From the NCBI GenBank assembly GCA_905478855.1, contig CAJQKF010000136.1:1-43013 (forward strand): DNA of 43,013 bases, read 5' to 3'. Shown here in pieces: positions 41,766 to 43,013 of this stretch (within the stretch, counting starts at the first letter, position 1; each line of letters begins with the position of its first letter). Below the pieces are notes generated by a model that saw only the letters and a program-made list of their open reading frames with translations, did no database searches and had not been told where the DNA came from. The position numbers and the translations under genes are program-made. This DNA is from an uncultured Gammaproteobacteria bacterium. GTDB taxonomy: Bacteria > Pseudomonadota > Gammaproteobacteria > Arenicellales > CAJQKF01.

Positions 41766-42626
41766 TTAACCTTCCAGATAGTCATCAATTTGCGGTGTAC
41801 GGTATCCATCTTCTCGCCATAGTATAGGGAAGTAATTCTCGTCGAGGGTATTATCGCCGAGACGTTTGTAGCGGCTATATATAGGTCCGATACCCTGGGC
41901 GAAATTATTTGGTACGTATTTCACGTCGCTCGGCATTGCATGCAGTACCAGCGCCCGTCTTGGGTTCAGCCCATTATTTGCGCCGGAACCATGCCAGGTC
42001 CCGCCATGATGAAAAGAACCTCCACCGGCTTGAACTTCCACATAATGAATTTCTGGATTGACACCTGCCCTCGATGCGGCCTTGCGCATCGGCTTGCGGT
42101 AATCCGCCGGTGCATGAAATTCGCCTTCTGCTTCACCGAGTTGCCAGCGGTGTGATGATTTTGCGAATTCGATCGTACCACCTTCTGCGGTTGTGTCATC
42201 TAGTGCGATCCAGCAGGTTAGAATTTCACCAGGGTCGAACCATGATAGATATGCATTATCTTGATGAAAACCTAATGATTTTGTCGCAGGTGGTTTCCAA
42301 ATAACGTTGTCGATCATTATTCGTGCCCCGGACCATCCTGAGAGCTTTGCAATTGCTTTTCCAAGAGATTGATCTAAAACGATCCGTGCGATATCCCGAT
42401 TTGCTTTCCAACCGTTACAAATTTGCCTGGTTAGGCTTGGATCACTCTCACCCTGCTGCCAGTTCACTTCGTCGGGTCGCACGCCCGTTTCAAATTCTCC
42501 ATTAAACACATCGTCGAAGGCTTTATGCAGTTTTGGCAGCTCGACTGCATCAATTAGTCGATCGGTAACGACAAAACCATCAGTATTGAAACTTTCTTGT
42601 TGGAAATTAGTTAGCTGAAAAGCCAT
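41766..42626 (-). CDS. Phytanoyl-CoA dioxygenase (PhyH) family 2OG-Fe(II) oxygenase
   Basis: The 286-residue protein starts with FQQESFNTDGFVVTDRLID, the standard PhyH N-terminus (F-x-x-D-G-F-x-V). Iron ligands are His121-x-Asp123 in GFHQDNAYL and the distal His212 in GGTWHGSGANN. NPRRALVLHAMP supplies the 2-oxoglutarate-binding arginine. The start at 42626 was chosen because the longer frame begins with TTG and adds residues homologues lack. PhyH enzymes hydroxylate many small molecules; the residue pattern around YLSWFDPGEILTCWIALDD matches uncharacterised bacterial members. It is convergent with the GNAT gene and unrelated by position to the glycosylation island. Confidence 0.85.
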   Translation of the reverse strand: MAFQLTNFQQESFNTDGFVVTDRLIDAVELPKLHKAFDDVFNGEFETGVRPDEVNWQQGESDPSLTRQICNGWKANRDIARIVLDQSLGKAIAKLSGWSGARIMIDNVIWKPPATKSLGFHQDNAYLSWFDPGEILTCWIALDDTTAEGGTIEFAKSSHRWQLGEAEGEFHAPADYRKPMRKAASRAGVNPEIHYVEVQAGGGSFHHGGTWHGSGANNGLNPRRALVLHAMPSDVKYVPNNFAQGIGPIYSRYKRLGDNTLDENYFPILWREDGYRTPQIDDYLEG

Positions 42627-42821
42627 GAAAGTCATTTGCATTGAACAAGAGAATGACAAGTATAGTTTGCCTACTTAATCGATTTCAAATTTGTTTAGTG
42701 TTCACCTTGTTCGTAAGGTTAATACTTCTGTTAATAGATAGTTCAACGCTAGTTTTGCAGTTGTGGATAGTTCGCATGTATGAGTCTCTAGTTTATGAAT
42801 AGGAGGATAGTGCTTTAACGT

Positions 42822-43013
42822 ATGGTCAATGTGCTAACTAAGCACAAGATTGTTTCTGTAAGCGACTCTCAGAAAGATCAAACTAAGGCGGTAGATTCTC
42901 AGCGAGCAATTGAGCGAACTGTTAATGACTCTATCATTCTACTAGGTTTGAATGGTGCCTATGTCTTGCATAATAATGCTGATCAAACATTAGCGTGTTC
43001 AGTCGATATTGGT
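42822..43013 (+). CDS. Unidentified protein, 5' part only
   Basis: A frame from the ATG at 42822 stays open for 64 codons to the end of the window (MVNVLTKHKIVSVSDSQKD, later SIILLGLNGAYVLHNNAD). AGGAGG is 15 bases upstream, rather far for a ribosome binding site. It is polar at first, then moderately hydrophobic. I do not recognise a family. Confidence 0.4.
   Translation, partial: MVNVLTKHKIVSVSDSQKDQTKAVDSQRAIERTVNDSIILLGLNGAYVLHNNADQTLACSVDIG

Overview
The window looks like a chromosomal segment of a marine-type gammaproteobacterium of fairly low GC content, recovered as an assembled contig. The first 12 bases match the end of an Illumina adapter. Ferrochelatase, YegD, DUF423, a TRAP transporter and several LysR regulators fit a proteobacterial host; I cannot place it at genus level. 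No rRNA, tRNA, CRISPR array or intact insertion sequence was seen. Both ends cut through genes.

Left part (1-6.3 kb). A gene with three Rid-like domains (partial) lies downstream of a Cys/Met PLP-dependent lyase/synthase. A methyltransferase and a DUF423 membrane protein follow. Two decayed gene tails come next, one LysR-like and one possibly MttB-like. An EamA exporter and an arginase-family protein complete this part; the latter has lost one canonical metal-ligand histidine.

Central island (6.5-20.1 kb). This is the most unusual region. It encodes a GT77-type glycosyltransferase, a stand-alone GT60 (Skp1 GlcNAc-transferase type) enzyme, two sulfotransferase-like proteins, a third sulfotransferase-like protein with an extra C-terminal module, an O-fucosyltransferase-like protein, a methyltransferase and a 2-oxoglutarate (2OG) oxygenase. 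It also encodes a 1184-residue fusion whose order is: hydroxyproline O-arabinosyltransferase-like GT, GT60, a novel module, a prolyl-4-hydroxylase-like 2OG oxygenase, and a second 2OG oxygenase. In the middle, transcribed divergently, are a small protein with a Tat-like N-terminus and a Pro/Ser/Thr-rich protein. My reading is that the island may be a bacterial pathway for proline hydroxylation and hydroxyproline O-glycosylation (possibly with sulfation), with its substrate encoded inside it. The enzyme set resembles Dictyostelium Skp1 modification and plant extensin arabinosylation. A module of about 70 residues shared by three of the proteins ties the cluster together.

Catabolic region (20.1-31.2 kb). 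One minus-strand operon runs Rieske oxygenase, SDR, BKACE (DUF849), aldehyde dehydrogenase, SDR. A divergent maleate-isomerase/EutA-like gene follows. A second minus-strand operon runs DUF1445 protein, TRAP binding protein, terminator, TRAP small permease, TRAP large permease, and lies downstream of a LysR gene. Together they suggest uptake and oxidation of a small organic acid or quaternary amine of carnitine/betaine type; the exact substrate is not determined.

Right part (31.6-43 kb). This holds hemH, a membrane-anchored Asp-box protein, a large SAM-cyclase-AAA-TPR signalling protein, a dimethylglycine-dehydrogenase-like FAD enzyme without its usual C-terminal half, a LysR N-terminal pseudogene ending in a perfect 15-bp inverted repeat, yegD, a GNAT acetyltransferase, a PhyH-type oxygenase and the start of an unidentified gene.
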